Source: Pseudomonadota bacterium
Lineage (GTDB): Bacteria; Myxococcota_A; Polyangia; Haliangiales; Haliangiaceae
Direction: 5' to 3'
NCBI GenBank assembly: GCA_022360315.1
Contig: JAKSDA010000363.1
Coordinates: 1 to 64,000, forward strand
DNA: 64,000 bases
Made by a program: the position numbers and the translations under genes
In this document: piece after piece, positions 49,250-57,258 of the stretch
Layout: the number at the start of each line of letters is the position of its first letter
Position numbering within the stretch: the first letter of the stretch is position 1
The notes under the pieces: model-generated
The model's input: the letters and a program-made list of their open reading frames with translations, nothing else
The model's database searches: none
What the model was told of the DNA's origin: nothing

Positions 49250-50116
49250 TCAGGTCGGAGCGTCTGGTATGGGTCCCTGGCGAATGATCTTGTGAGCTGC
49301 CGGCCCTTTGATCGCCTTGCCACTGGCGTCAAGCCACAAAATGGAACCGGTGGGACAACGCTGGATCGGATGCCGAGTGTTGTGGGCACGGGTATAATCA
49401 ATGACCGGCAGGTTGTTTTTCATGGTGATCAAGTCGGGTGCGTCCATGGCGCAACGCCCGCAGGCGGTGCACGCCACTTCGCAGTCTTCCAGAATCTCAT
49501 CGCCCGCTTGTTGCGATTTACAGGCCACCCACAGACGATGGCTGATCCGGTGCAGTGAAAACAGTTCTTTGGGGCAGGCCATCACACAGTCACCGCACGC
49601 GGTGCAGCGACCTTCATCGACTACGGGCAACGAGTGACGATCGAGGTGAATAGCATCGAAATCGCAGATATCGACGCAATCTCCGAGGCTCAGGCAGCCC
49701 CAGGAACAGCCCTTGCCGCCACCAGCCACAATACTGGCGGAGGCACATGAGTGCATCCCCTGATACCGGGCACGATTGCGCGCCACGTTTCTGCCTCCGG
49801 CGCAGGCCAGCCGGGCGACCTGTTTTTCCTCGGCCCCAACATCGACGCCGAGATACGCGGCGATGCGCTCGCGGCCTTGATCGGAACTCACAGTGCATTT
49901 GCCCGGCAATGTGACTCCAGCGACCAGGGCCTCGGCAAAAGGTCGGCATCCCGGGTAGCCGCACGCCCCGCAGTTGACGTGGGGCAACAGATCTTCAACC
50001 TCGTCAATGCGCGGATCCTCGATCACGTGCAATTTGCGATTGGCAATCACGAGTAGCGAGGCGAGCACCATGGTCAGCCCGCCGATCGTGATGAGTGCTG
50101 TCAGTGTTGGAGACAT
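49250..50116 (-). CDS. rnfB: Rnf complex subunit B (multi-4Fe-4S)
   Basis: A 288-aa protein. ATG 50116 starts a membrane anchor (TALITIGGLTMVLASLLVIA). Then come the 4Fe-4S domain NCGACGYPGC, Cys in PGKC, CSWGCLSLGDCVDICDFDAI, CTACGDCVMACP and CTACGRCAMDAP. RnfB takes electrons from reduced ferredoxin. It is the first gene of the operon, 91 bp before nifJ. Confidence 0.93.
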   Translation of the reverse strand: MSPTLTALITIGGLTMVLASLLVIANRKLHVIEDPRIDEVEDLLPHVNCGACGYPGCRPFAEALVAGVTLPGKCTVSSDQGRERIAAYLGVDVGAEEKQVARLACAGGRNVARNRARYQGMHSCASASIVAGGGKGCSWGCLSLGDCVDICDFDAIHLDRHSLPVVDEGRCTACGDCVMACPKELFSLHRISHRLWVACKSQQAGDEILEDCEVACTACGRCAMDAPDLITMKNNLPVIDYTRAHNTRHPIQRCPTGSILWLDASGKAIKGPAAHKIIRQGPIPDAPT

Positions 50117-50531
50117 CGTCTGGTTGTTCCAGGTGTTCCGGCCGGGCGCTCGGTCATGGACAGCGGGCACTCGGGGTGTGGGCGATATGAACCCTGGGGC
50201 TCGAGACCCAATCCACATCCTCCGGATGCGTCGTTGCTAGCGAGCGCGTCATCGTCGTGCGCAACCTCTGCACCGGGCGTGCCAGCAAAATTTGACTCGC
50301 CATGCTAGGTTCGACGGGATTGTCGGCAGATTTTGCGCGACGAGAATTTTGTGGTGCAGAAACTGCGCTGTCAGCCCTGAGCCATGAAACGGTTGCGTCG
50401 TCTCCTATGGCGTGGGAACCATGGGCTCGCCCGAGGCCCATGGTCCCGTGGCAGCCCTCGACTGCGCGCCTCGATTCTTGTCTCTATGCTCCCGGGCATC
50501 GATTCAGCTGGTTTACCTCGACGTCATTTAG
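50117..50531. other. Intergenic region between rnfB and the kinase-cyclase gene
   Basis: No gene was recognised. It should contain the rnf operon promoter (minus strand) and holds a strong hairpin at 50414-50447. Confidence 0.5.
50414..50447. terminator. Strong hairpin downstream of the kinase-cyclase gene
   Basis: GGGAACCATGGGC pairs with GCCCATGGTCCC (9-bp perfect inner stem plus GGG/CCC) around a nine-base loop. It lies 85 bp beyond the kinase-cyclase stop but has no T run, so the role is uncertain. Confidence 0.4.
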
Positions 50532-53500
50532 TCATTTCTCGGTCATGCTGATGACTCCATCCCAATCTTCGGCCACCCCTTGTTCGACGTACATGGCGGC
50601 TCTATCTCGATAGAGCTGGGCCACAAAATCATCGGCAAGATGACCCAGCACCCGCGTCATGCAAGTGATGGTGGCAGCAAAATTTCGATTGTAGTATTCG
50701 GCGAGCCCTCGTTCAAATTCGGCCTTGGTATCGCGTTTTGCAACCCGAAGCTCGTCGGGATCTGGGTCGAATACTTCGTAGATCGAGATCGCCTCCTGTC
50801 TGCCGCTCACCTGCACCTTGCCCAGCCAGCGAATGCTATATCCATGCTCGTATCGCAATGATCGATACGCATCCTCACTCATCAGAAGAGATACTCCGTA
50901 GTGTTTGGTCAGCCCTTCCAGTCTGGCAGCCAGGTTGACATTGTCCGAGAATGCGTCTCCTTGCATACGGGCTGCTTCCCCGACAATACCCACCATCATA
51001 TGGCCCGTATGGATGCCGATGCCTATTTGTATGCGCTGATAGCCTTTTCGTTGCCGCTGCTCGTTGTATCGCGCCACTGTGTCGAGCTTACCGATACTGG
51101 CGGCAAGGGCGCTATCCGTGCCGTTCGGGAACACCGCCATGACCCCGTCTCCCAGATATTTTACGATAATGCCCTCGTGCTCTCTGACAACCGGGCTTAC
51201 CCGCTGCAGGTATGCGTTGACAAAATCGAAGTTTTCTTGTGGGCTCATGGTCTCGGACAATGCCGAGAAGGCGCGAATGTCGGAGAACATCACTGCCATT
51301 TCCTTGCTGACATGATCTCCCAGGTGAACGTCGATGATGGTCTCCTTGTCGAGAAAACCCAGGTATTCGGGGGGAACGAACCGGCTGTACGCATTCCTCA
51401 AATCCACCTGATGGGTGTAGAGGTTGGCATTCTCGATAGCAATTGCAGCCTGCGCAGACAGGATACTGAGAGTTTCCAGGCGTCCCGGAGTAAAAGCGCC
51501 AATAGACATATTGTTCTCGAGATAGAGGATACCTATCAGCTTGCCTTGCTTGATCAGTGGAGCACACAAGATAGACTTCGGCTGGGCTCGTTGCACGTAT
51601 TCATCTTGCATGAACAGCCCTTCATGAGCCGCGTCACTCAAGACCACACTTTCCCTGGTCCTCCTCACGTAATTCACAATTCCCTCGGACATCGATCGAG
51701 CTTCTCCCACCGGCATTGATTGCACATGCGAGACCCTGACGCTTTGCTCATCACCGTCTGCGATGGAACCTTCAACGGCAATGGTCCAATTGCCGCGATC
51801 TTCTAGAAGCAAGTATCCCGCTCGAGCACCGGCATTTTCGATAACCACTCTCATCAGGGTGGAGAGTAGCTTGTCCAGAGCGATCTCGCTGGATATGGCC
51901 AGCGATGCCTCGAAGACGCTTCGTCGATCCAGATCGTGTGAGCGCCCGGAGGTGGTGGCGGTCGTTGTCGCCAGCATGCCATGGGAAGACATGCTCTCCG
52001 CCTCGGACCGGCGCTTTAACAGATAATCTGGATACTGTTCATTCAGCTGCTCAGCCTTGGCGATCGCCCCCCAGCGCGAGTAGGCGTAATATGCGTCCTG
52101 GAAATAATACCGTGCAAGCCGGGCTTTACCTCGTTGCCGATAGAACCGACCGGCCAGCTCGTAGGCCAGAGCCTCCTCGTTCAGATACCCATGCTCGTGG
52201 GCCAGGTCGATAGCCTTGTCGTAACACTCACGAGCTCTTTCGTCCCGGCCCAGCGCTCGCGCCCGCTCGGCGTCGATCAGGTGCAGCTTGTGTAGAAAAT
52301 TCATCGGCGCGTGTTGTGCCCACAGCTCCATTCTGGCTCGATTCGATTCGATCCGGTCAATGATGAGCGCTTTTTCGGGGTCGTCCGATGAGTCGAAAAC
52401 CGCCAGTCGCAGTAGACTGTCATAGAAATAAAACGGTACGATCGAAAAACACGAGACCATTGAAGGAATGCTGCGTTCAAGAAACGGGATCACGGTGAAG
52501 GCATCGTCGTATTTATCGAAGAGAAAACACATAATCATCTTGTGTATCGAGAAAAAGTAGATTCCCGGATTGTCATTCACATCAAAAAAATACTGGGATT
52601 CACTGCTCTCATCGAATATCTTACCGGAAAGACGCCACGGTTCATCGCCATGGCCGCGCAGGTTGTGCACGGCTTGCAGCCCTGGGCGCGTCCACCAACT
52701 GACCAGCGTCTGTCGTTGCTCTTCTATGATCCCGAGGTATTTGGTCCAGCTATCCTCGAGTTCGCGCAGATCTTCGCCTGTCCAGTAGGCAAATACCCGC
52801 GATAGATCCAATCCCATGCCCACGTGGAGCAATGAGCCGTTCTCCAGCCCGCTTTTGTACACTTCGAGCAGCGGCTGGATGGTTTCGCGGCCATGCTCTT
52901 TCCAGATCCGAATCAGTGCCTCAAACATATAGTGGCATTGCAGTTCGCCAATTTTGTTCCGGCATTTTTCCAGTAAACGCAAGCCGAGTCGCCCAAACTG
53001 GTATCCCTCGTCAAGGAGCTCGTCGCAGCATAGGAGGGAGCCATACATCACGTATGCATACGGTGAATAACGAGTATTTCCATATGCCAGCGAACGATTT
53101 ACCATTTCCAATATGGCCAGCACAAAGTAGCGGTGGGGAGCATTCAGAGTGCTGTTGAGCATGTTCATGATCGCGACGTTTTCTGGATCGTTGCTGCTCG
53201 GCAAGTCGATGAGCGACGCGATCTCTTTGCCCTGCCACAGAGCTTTTGCCCGCAGCTTCGCATTCTCCAACGCCTCCTCATCGGAACCGGTCGACAGCTG
53301 GACCGAAAACTCTGCCAGCCCGCGTGTCAGGGTCTCTGCCACGGCCACGGGGTTTTGAACCGACATATGATGTCCGAGCTGCAACACGTACGCTGGCACT
53401 CGGTCTAGCGACGACCTCGCCCTGTGGTGGATGATGTCCGTCATGAGCTCCATACGCTCGTAATCTCCACTGGAGAACGCCGCTTCCGCTGCCTCCAGGT

Positions 53501-55961
53501 GCAATGCCATGCTCAGCTCATAGTCGGAGAACCAGGTGTTGTCGGGATCGCTTTCGGCCGGTCGCGGGAATGGCGAAGACCCTTGTAACTCCAGGGCAAT
53601 GAGTAGATAATCCAGCGCTGCCTTGTAAGCCGCCGAAGATTTTGCCTTGCGCGCGGCGAGGCGATTGAGCTCGATCAGCTCATCTCGCTCCGAGTCGCTG
53701 GCGATCAGCTCGCGAGCTGGATTGAGATGCTTAACAATATCGAATATACGCTGCTCTCGCTCTTCGGGTGGCGTGTTTTCCAAAAGCAGCTCACCGACTC
53801 GTTTGTGGACACCCGCTCTGCTGCCCCGGGGTATCAGAGAATACGTCGCCTGTTGCACCCGATCATGAGCGAATCGATAGGTCGCGGAGATCGCCTCGGA
53901 TAATCCATCTACATCGAATCCCATCAGTTTGTAGGCATTGTCTTGCGGTACGATCAGCCCTTCTTGTAAGGGTCGCCACAGAGCTCTGGCAGTCTCGTAA
54001 TCGGGCTTTTCGCATACCAGGGCAAGAGTGCGAAGATCGAACTCATAGCCGATACAGGCACCTACCTGAAGTATGTCTTGAGCCTCCGAGCCCAACTGCT
54101 TAACCGTGTTGGTCAACAGCTCGATGACGTTATCGGTGAGATTCTTGGCTTCGATTTCGCGTACATCCCATTGCCAGTCCGCAGCGGAGCCCGACTCTCG
54201 AGAGACGAATTCGATCAGCTTTTCGCGGTGTAACGACTCCAGGAACTCGACCATGAAGAAGGGATTGCCCTTGGTTTTTGAGAAGACCAGCTGTGCCAAA
54301 GAGCGGATCTTTTCCCGCGAGCTGTGCAACGTGGCGGCGACAAATTGCCTCGTGTGTTCGTGATTCAGTGGACCCAGTTCGATCTGATGTATCGATACGC
54401 CGGACCTTTTCAACTGTTTGAGGGTGAGCAGCAGTGGATGAGCGTCGCCGACTTCATTGTCGCGATACGCCCCTATAACAAAAAAGTATTTGCTTTCCGG
54501 ACCGGTCATTAGATGATAAACTAGGGTCAGGCTTGCCGGATCGGCCCACTGTAAATCATCGAGGAACATCACCAGGGGGTGCTCGGATCCGGTGAGCGCT
54601 CCGATGAGCTTCTGAAACGTGAGGTGAAGACGGGTCTGAGTTTCCAGGTGGGATAGGGTCTTGCTCTCGGTTTTTTCTTGCCGCCCGACGATGAGCTCGA
54701 GCTCTGGAATGATCTCGGTCAGCACCCAAGCGTTGGGATCAAGCGCTGCTCGTAGGGTCTTGCTCCAGCTCGCGATCTGTTGCTCGCTCTCGGTCAAGAG
54801 CTGTCTTGTGAGAGAGCGAAGTGATTCGATCACCGCCTCGTATGGCTTGTCGCGGCGCAGCTGATCGAATTTGCCGGCGAGAAAGTACCCGCTTTGCTCG
54901 GTAATCGGTTTGTAGACCTCGCGAACCAGCGTCGATTTGCCGATTCCGGAGTAGCCCGCGACCAGCATCAGCTCCTTGCCTCCCCGCGCGACCCTCCCAA
55001 ACGCGGCCATCAGTGTATCGACTTCTCGAGCGCGACCGTAGAGTGTCTGAGGAATGCGAAATCGATCGATCAGGTCGTGCGTCCCGATGGCAAAGCGATC
55101 GATGCTCTTTTTCTTCTGCCATTGAAGGTGGCACTGTTCCAGATCAGCCTTCAGGCCGTAGGACGACTGGTAGCGATTCTCGGCGTTCTTGGCCATCAAT
55201 CGGTCGATAATGGCAGACAATTGCCGTGGAATGTCGATTGATCCACCATGGAGAGGAGGTGGCGATGACGCGATGTGGGCGTGGATCATCGTCATGAGGC
55301 TGCCGGTGGGAAACGGTCGCTGGCCTGCCAGCAGCTCATAGAAGGTTACCCCCAATGAATAGAAGTCGGTGCGGTAGTCCAGCGTGCGGTTCATTCGTCC
55401 GGTCTGCTCGGGTGACATATAGGCGGGCGTGCCTTGCAGAGCCGTGACATTCTGGTACGGAGTGCTCTCTCGACTCAGAGCAGTAGATATCCCGAAGTCG
55501 ATGATCTTGAGCTGGCCTGTCTCCTCGTTCAGAACTATATTGGATGGATTGATATCTTTATGAATGATATGCCTTTGATGGATTTTTCCGAGAGTGTCGG
55601 CAATCTCGATGGCGAGCGGCAAAAAATCGCCGACAGCAAAAGGACCACGTGACTTCAGCCTGAAGGCCAGAGAACTGCCGCCAAAATCCTCCAACACCAT
55701 CACCCAGCGGTGCTGAGTGACCTCCAAACCATGGCAAACCACCACACCGACGATGTCGGAGCCCGCGCCTGTACCCGAGTTCAGACTGCGAGTACGCTCG
55801 TACTCCTGTTTGAACTCAGCTATTTTCTCCGGTGCCGGATAGGGATCCTTGAGCAGCTTGAGGATCACGGGCAGCTCATCCTTGGCCCGCCACCCGCGAA
55901 AAATCAGCGATTGATTGCTTTCATAGATGGGGGAGCCCAGGTGAAATCCGGCAAGTGTCAT
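50532..55961 (-). CDS. Giant Ser/Thr kinase - ATPase/TPR - GAF - class III nucleotide cyclase fusion
   Basis: An 1809-aa protein; ATG 55961 follows GAGGAGG at seven bases. The order of domains is: kinase (about 10-275: Lys35, HKDINPSN with catalytic Asp136, DFG 155-157, GTPAYMSPEQ); STAND-type ATPase (Walker A GYSGIGKS 336-343, Walker B LVMFLDDLQWAD); a long helical-repeat region; GAF (about 1355-1510); cyclase (about 1553-1735) with both metal Asp (FSDI 1561, LGDG 1605) and a Lys before the second, as in adenylate cyclases. The TOMM-associated kinase/cyclase fusion family has this outline. It diverges from the RiPP operon. Confidence 0.92.
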   Translation of the reverse strand: MTLAGFHLGSPIYESNQSLIFRGWRAKDELPVILKLLKDPYPAPEKIAEFKQEYERTRSLNSGTGAGSDIVGVVVCHGLEVTQHRWVMVLEDFGGSSLAFRLKSRGPFAVGDFLPLAIEIADTLGKIHQRHIIHKDINPSNIVLNEETGQLKIIDFGISTALSRESTPYQNVTALQGTPAYMSPEQTGRMNRTLDYRTDFYSLGVTFYELLAGQRPFPTGSLMTMIHAHIASSPPPLHGGSIDIPRQLSAIIDRLMAKNAENRYQSSYGLKADLEQCHLQWQKKKSIDRFAIGTHDLIDRFRIPQTLYGRAREVDTLMAAFGRVARGGKELMLVAGYSGIGKSTLVREVYKPITEQSGYFLAGKFDQLRRDKPYEAVIESLRSLTRQLLTESEQQIASWSKTLRAALDPNAWVLTEIIPELELIVGRQEKTESKTLSHLETQTRLHLTFQKLIGALTGSEHPLVMFLDDLQWADPASLTLVYHLMTGPESKYFFVIGAYRDNEVGDAHPLLLTLKQLKRSGVSIHQIELGPLNHEHTRQFVAATLHSSREKIRSLAQLVFSKTKGNPFFMVEFLESLHREKLIEFVSRESGSAADWQWDVREIEAKNLTDNVIELLTNTVKQLGSEAQDILQVGACIGYEFDLRTLALVCEKPDYETARALWRPLQEGLIVPQDNAYKLMGFDVDGLSEAISATYRFAHDRVQQATYSLIPRGSRAGVHKRVGELLLENTPPEEREQRIFDIVKHLNPARELIASDSERDELIELNRLAARKAKSSAAYKAALDYLLIALELQGSSPFPRPAESDPDNTWFSDYELSMALHLEAAEAAFSSGDYERMELMTDIIHHRARSSLDRVPAYVLQLGHHMSVQNPVAVAETLTRGLAEFSVQLSTGSDEEALENAKLRAKALWQGKEIASLIDLPSSNDPENVAIMNMLNSTLNAPHRYFVLAILEMVNRSLAYGNTRYSPYAYVMYGSLLCCDELLDEGYQFGRLGLRLLEKCRNKIGELQCHYMFEALIRIWKEHGRETIQPLLEVYKSGLENGSLLHVGMGLDLSRVFAYWTGEDLRELEDSWTKYLGIIEEQRQTLVSWWTRPGLQAVHNLRGHGDEPWRLSGKIFDESSESQYFFDVNDNPGIYFFSIHKMIMCFLFDKYDDAFTVIPFLERSIPSMVSCFSIVPFYFYDSLLRLAVFDSSDDPEKALIIDRIESNRARMELWAQHAPMNFLHKLHLIDAERARALGRDERARECYDKAIDLAHEHGYLNEEALAYELAGRFYRQRGKARLARYYFQDAYYAYSRWGAIAKAEQLNEQYPDYLLKRRSEAESMSSHGMLATTTATTSGRSHDLDRRSVFEASLAISSEIALDKLLSTLMRVVIENAGARAGYLLLEDRGNWTIAVEGSIADGDEQSVRVSHVQSMPVGEARSMSEGIVNYVRRTRESVVLSDAAHEGLFMQDEYVQRAQPKSILCAPLIKQGKLIGILYLENNMSIGAFTPGRLETLSILSAQAAIAIENANLYTHQVDLRNAYSRFVPPEYLGFLDKETIIDVHLGDHVSKEMAVMFSDIRAFSALSETMSPQENFDFVNAYLQRVSPVVREHEGIIVKYLGDGVMAVFPNGTDSALAASIGKLDTVARYNEQRQRKGYQRIQIGIGIHTGHMMVGIVGEAARMQGDAFSDNVNLAARLEGLTKHYGVSLLMSEDAYRSLRYEHGYSIRWLGKVQVSGRQEAISIYEVFDPDPDELRVAKRDTKAEFERGLAEYYNRNFAATITCMTRVLGHLADDFVAQLYRDRAAMYVEQGVAEDWDGVISMTEK

Positions 55962-56222
55962 GTCACGGCCTCCTCGGTGCACAATGGCTCGACAAATATA
56001 TCTTCGTCGAGCCAGCGCGCTACGCCAAGCCCGCACATCGACATTCAAAAGTCGACAAAGGTGTCCAAAGGTCGACCATTTTGTCAAATCGCCGCAGGAG
56101 CAGGTCTCTCAGTATCGCTGTCTCAAATCGGCGACAGCTAACATGCCGCCTCATTGATTTTATCTATTTTCGTGCTTTGACAAACGCTGGTCACGCTGAT
56201 AGTATGGGCACGGGATGATGCA
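55962..56222. promoter_or_regulatory. Divergent control region of the RiPP operon and kinase-cyclase gene
   Basis: The 261 bp between the two starts serves both directions. The plus-strand promoter is clear (56177-56205); no convincing minus-strand pair was fixed. Confidence 0.7.
56177..56205 (+). promoter_or_regulatory. Near-consensus sigma-70 promoter of the RiPP operon
   Basis: TTGACA (56177-56182), a 17-base spacer and TAGTAT (56200-56205). The start codon at 56223 lies about 10 bases after the expected transcription start, so the leader is very short. Only G-rich bases (CGGGATG), not a full Shine-Dalgarno, precede it. Confidence 0.7.
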
Positions 56223-56618
56223 ATGGATCATGAAATTCGTGCCAGAACCACGTCGGTAATCTATTTGACAGAAATCCAATGGTCACAGCTCATCGCAGCT
56301 GTCTGGTTGGACGACTTCAGGGGAAAGCACCCGAGTGCCGAGTCTCCTCCTGGTTATACGTATCCAGAGAAGCACTACAACCTGAGAGCGATCCTGCAAT
56401 ACGACCCCTATTGGGGGGTATTGTATGCGAGAAAAATAATGGCCAAAGATTCCAGTGGCTGTTATCGAGTGTTCGAGTATTTTAAGGATCAAAGGGTCTT
56501 TCAGATCAGCCCAGAGCCATCACCGTTATCAGGGTATACAAAGAAGATCATCGAGGACATGGCGAAGCCGGGCCAGAAGGTCGGTCTTGCGCTTCCGTCG
56601 GGTTATACCACGTCTTGA
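56223..56618 (+). CDS. Candidate RiPP precursor or accessory peptide 1
   Basis: A 131-aa first gene of the RiPP operon. SQLIAAVWLDDFRGKHPSAE (about 21-40) weakly resembles the AW-D-FR-L-DP core of nitrile-hydratase-like leader peptides. The middle is aromatic-rich (YPEKHYNL, DPYWGVLYARK). It ends ALPSGYTTS, with Ser and Thr that a cyclodehydratase could convert to oxazolines, and has a Cys in SSGCYR. It could be a precursor or a helper; its weak likeness to the second precursor leaves the role open. Confidence 0.55.
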   Translation: MDHEIRARTTSVIYLTEIQWSQLIAAVWLDDFRGKHPSAESPPGYTYPEKHYNLRAILQYDPYWGVLYARKIMAKDSSGCYRVFEYFKDQRVFQISPEPSPLSGYTKKIIEDMAKPGQKVGLALPSGYTTS

Positions 56619-56671
56619 GCCCTACTGCTCAGCCCAGCTTATGGGCTTTGTGTTTGACGATGCCGTTAGAA

Positions 56672-56838
56672 GGCTAGGTACCGCGACCCGCAAGTAAGTA
56701 CCCATTATGGCCGACCAGCCCGCCGATGGCTGTGTTGCTCATCGTCACGTAGGCCCACTATGCTCCCTCTTCGCGCCTTGCCCTCGACGCGCTGGGCCGA
56801 CCCTACTGGGCACTTACTTGCGGGTCGCGGTACTTAGC
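56672..56838. mobile_element. MITE-like element with long terminal inverted repeats
   Basis: The left end GGTACCGCGACCCGCAAGTA (56678-56697) is repeated inverted at 56811-56832, and the match extends to about 45 bp with a few mismatches. Between them lies the 42-bp repeat shared with 12613-12654. About 165 bp, no coding frame. It separates the two precursor genes, so it either inserted into the operon or was already between them. Target duplications are not clear. Confidence 0.7.
56754..56795 (+). repeat. 42-bp repeat, copy 2 (identical to 12613-12654)
   Basis: Perfect match to the copy at 12613-12654, in the same orientation, inside the MITE-like element. Confidence 0.88.
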
Positions 56839-56852
56839 CACTGGGGTAAGCC

Positions 56853-57203
56853 ATGAACGATCCTACACCTGACGAGATTCAAAAAAAGGTCGACGAGATA
56901 TTGGCCGAGGTGAAAGATTGGCAGGAGAGCCACCCGGATGAGTTACCAGTCTTGGCACCGGAAGAATTTGCCGTGGTCGTGGCCAATGCCTGGCTCAATG
57001 GTCCGTACGCGTCGAGGCTGGAAACCGATCCCCGTCCCGCCATCAAAGAATATATCGCAAGAGATTTCCTATTCATATTCGACATTGTTCCGGATAGCCT
57101 CTACCCTCCTAACCAGCTGATGGACGCTTTGACCGGAGAGAAGATGATCATTCCCATTCAGGCTGCTATGGGTGTGATTGGACCTTGCGGCAAGGGCGGC
57201 TGA
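56853..57203 (+). CDS. NHLP-type RiPP (TOMM) precursor peptide
   Basis: A 116-aa peptide preceded by GGGG. The leader (about 1-75) contains APEEFAVVVANAWLNGPYAS followed by RLETDPRPAIKEY, the AW-x-RL-x-DP-x-A motif of nitrile-hydratase-alpha-like leader peptides (NHLP) used by many TOMM clusters. The C-terminus reads IPIQAAMGVIGPCGKGG. The single Cys, flanked by Pro and Gly, is the obvious site for thiazoline formation. No GG double-Gly cleavage site before a core is evident other than the terminal GKGG. It lies 55 bp before the YcaO gene. Confidence 0.75.
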   Translation: MNDPTPDEIQKKVDEILAEVKDWQESHPDELPVLAPEEFAVVVANAWLNGPYASRLETDPRPAIKEYIARDFLFIFDIVPDSLYPPNQLMDALTGEKMIIPIQAAMGVIGPCGKGG

Positions 57204-57258
57204 CCGGTGCCTTTGACGAAGTTGGCCTACCAGCCGTGCAGCACAGCTGAGTATTGCA

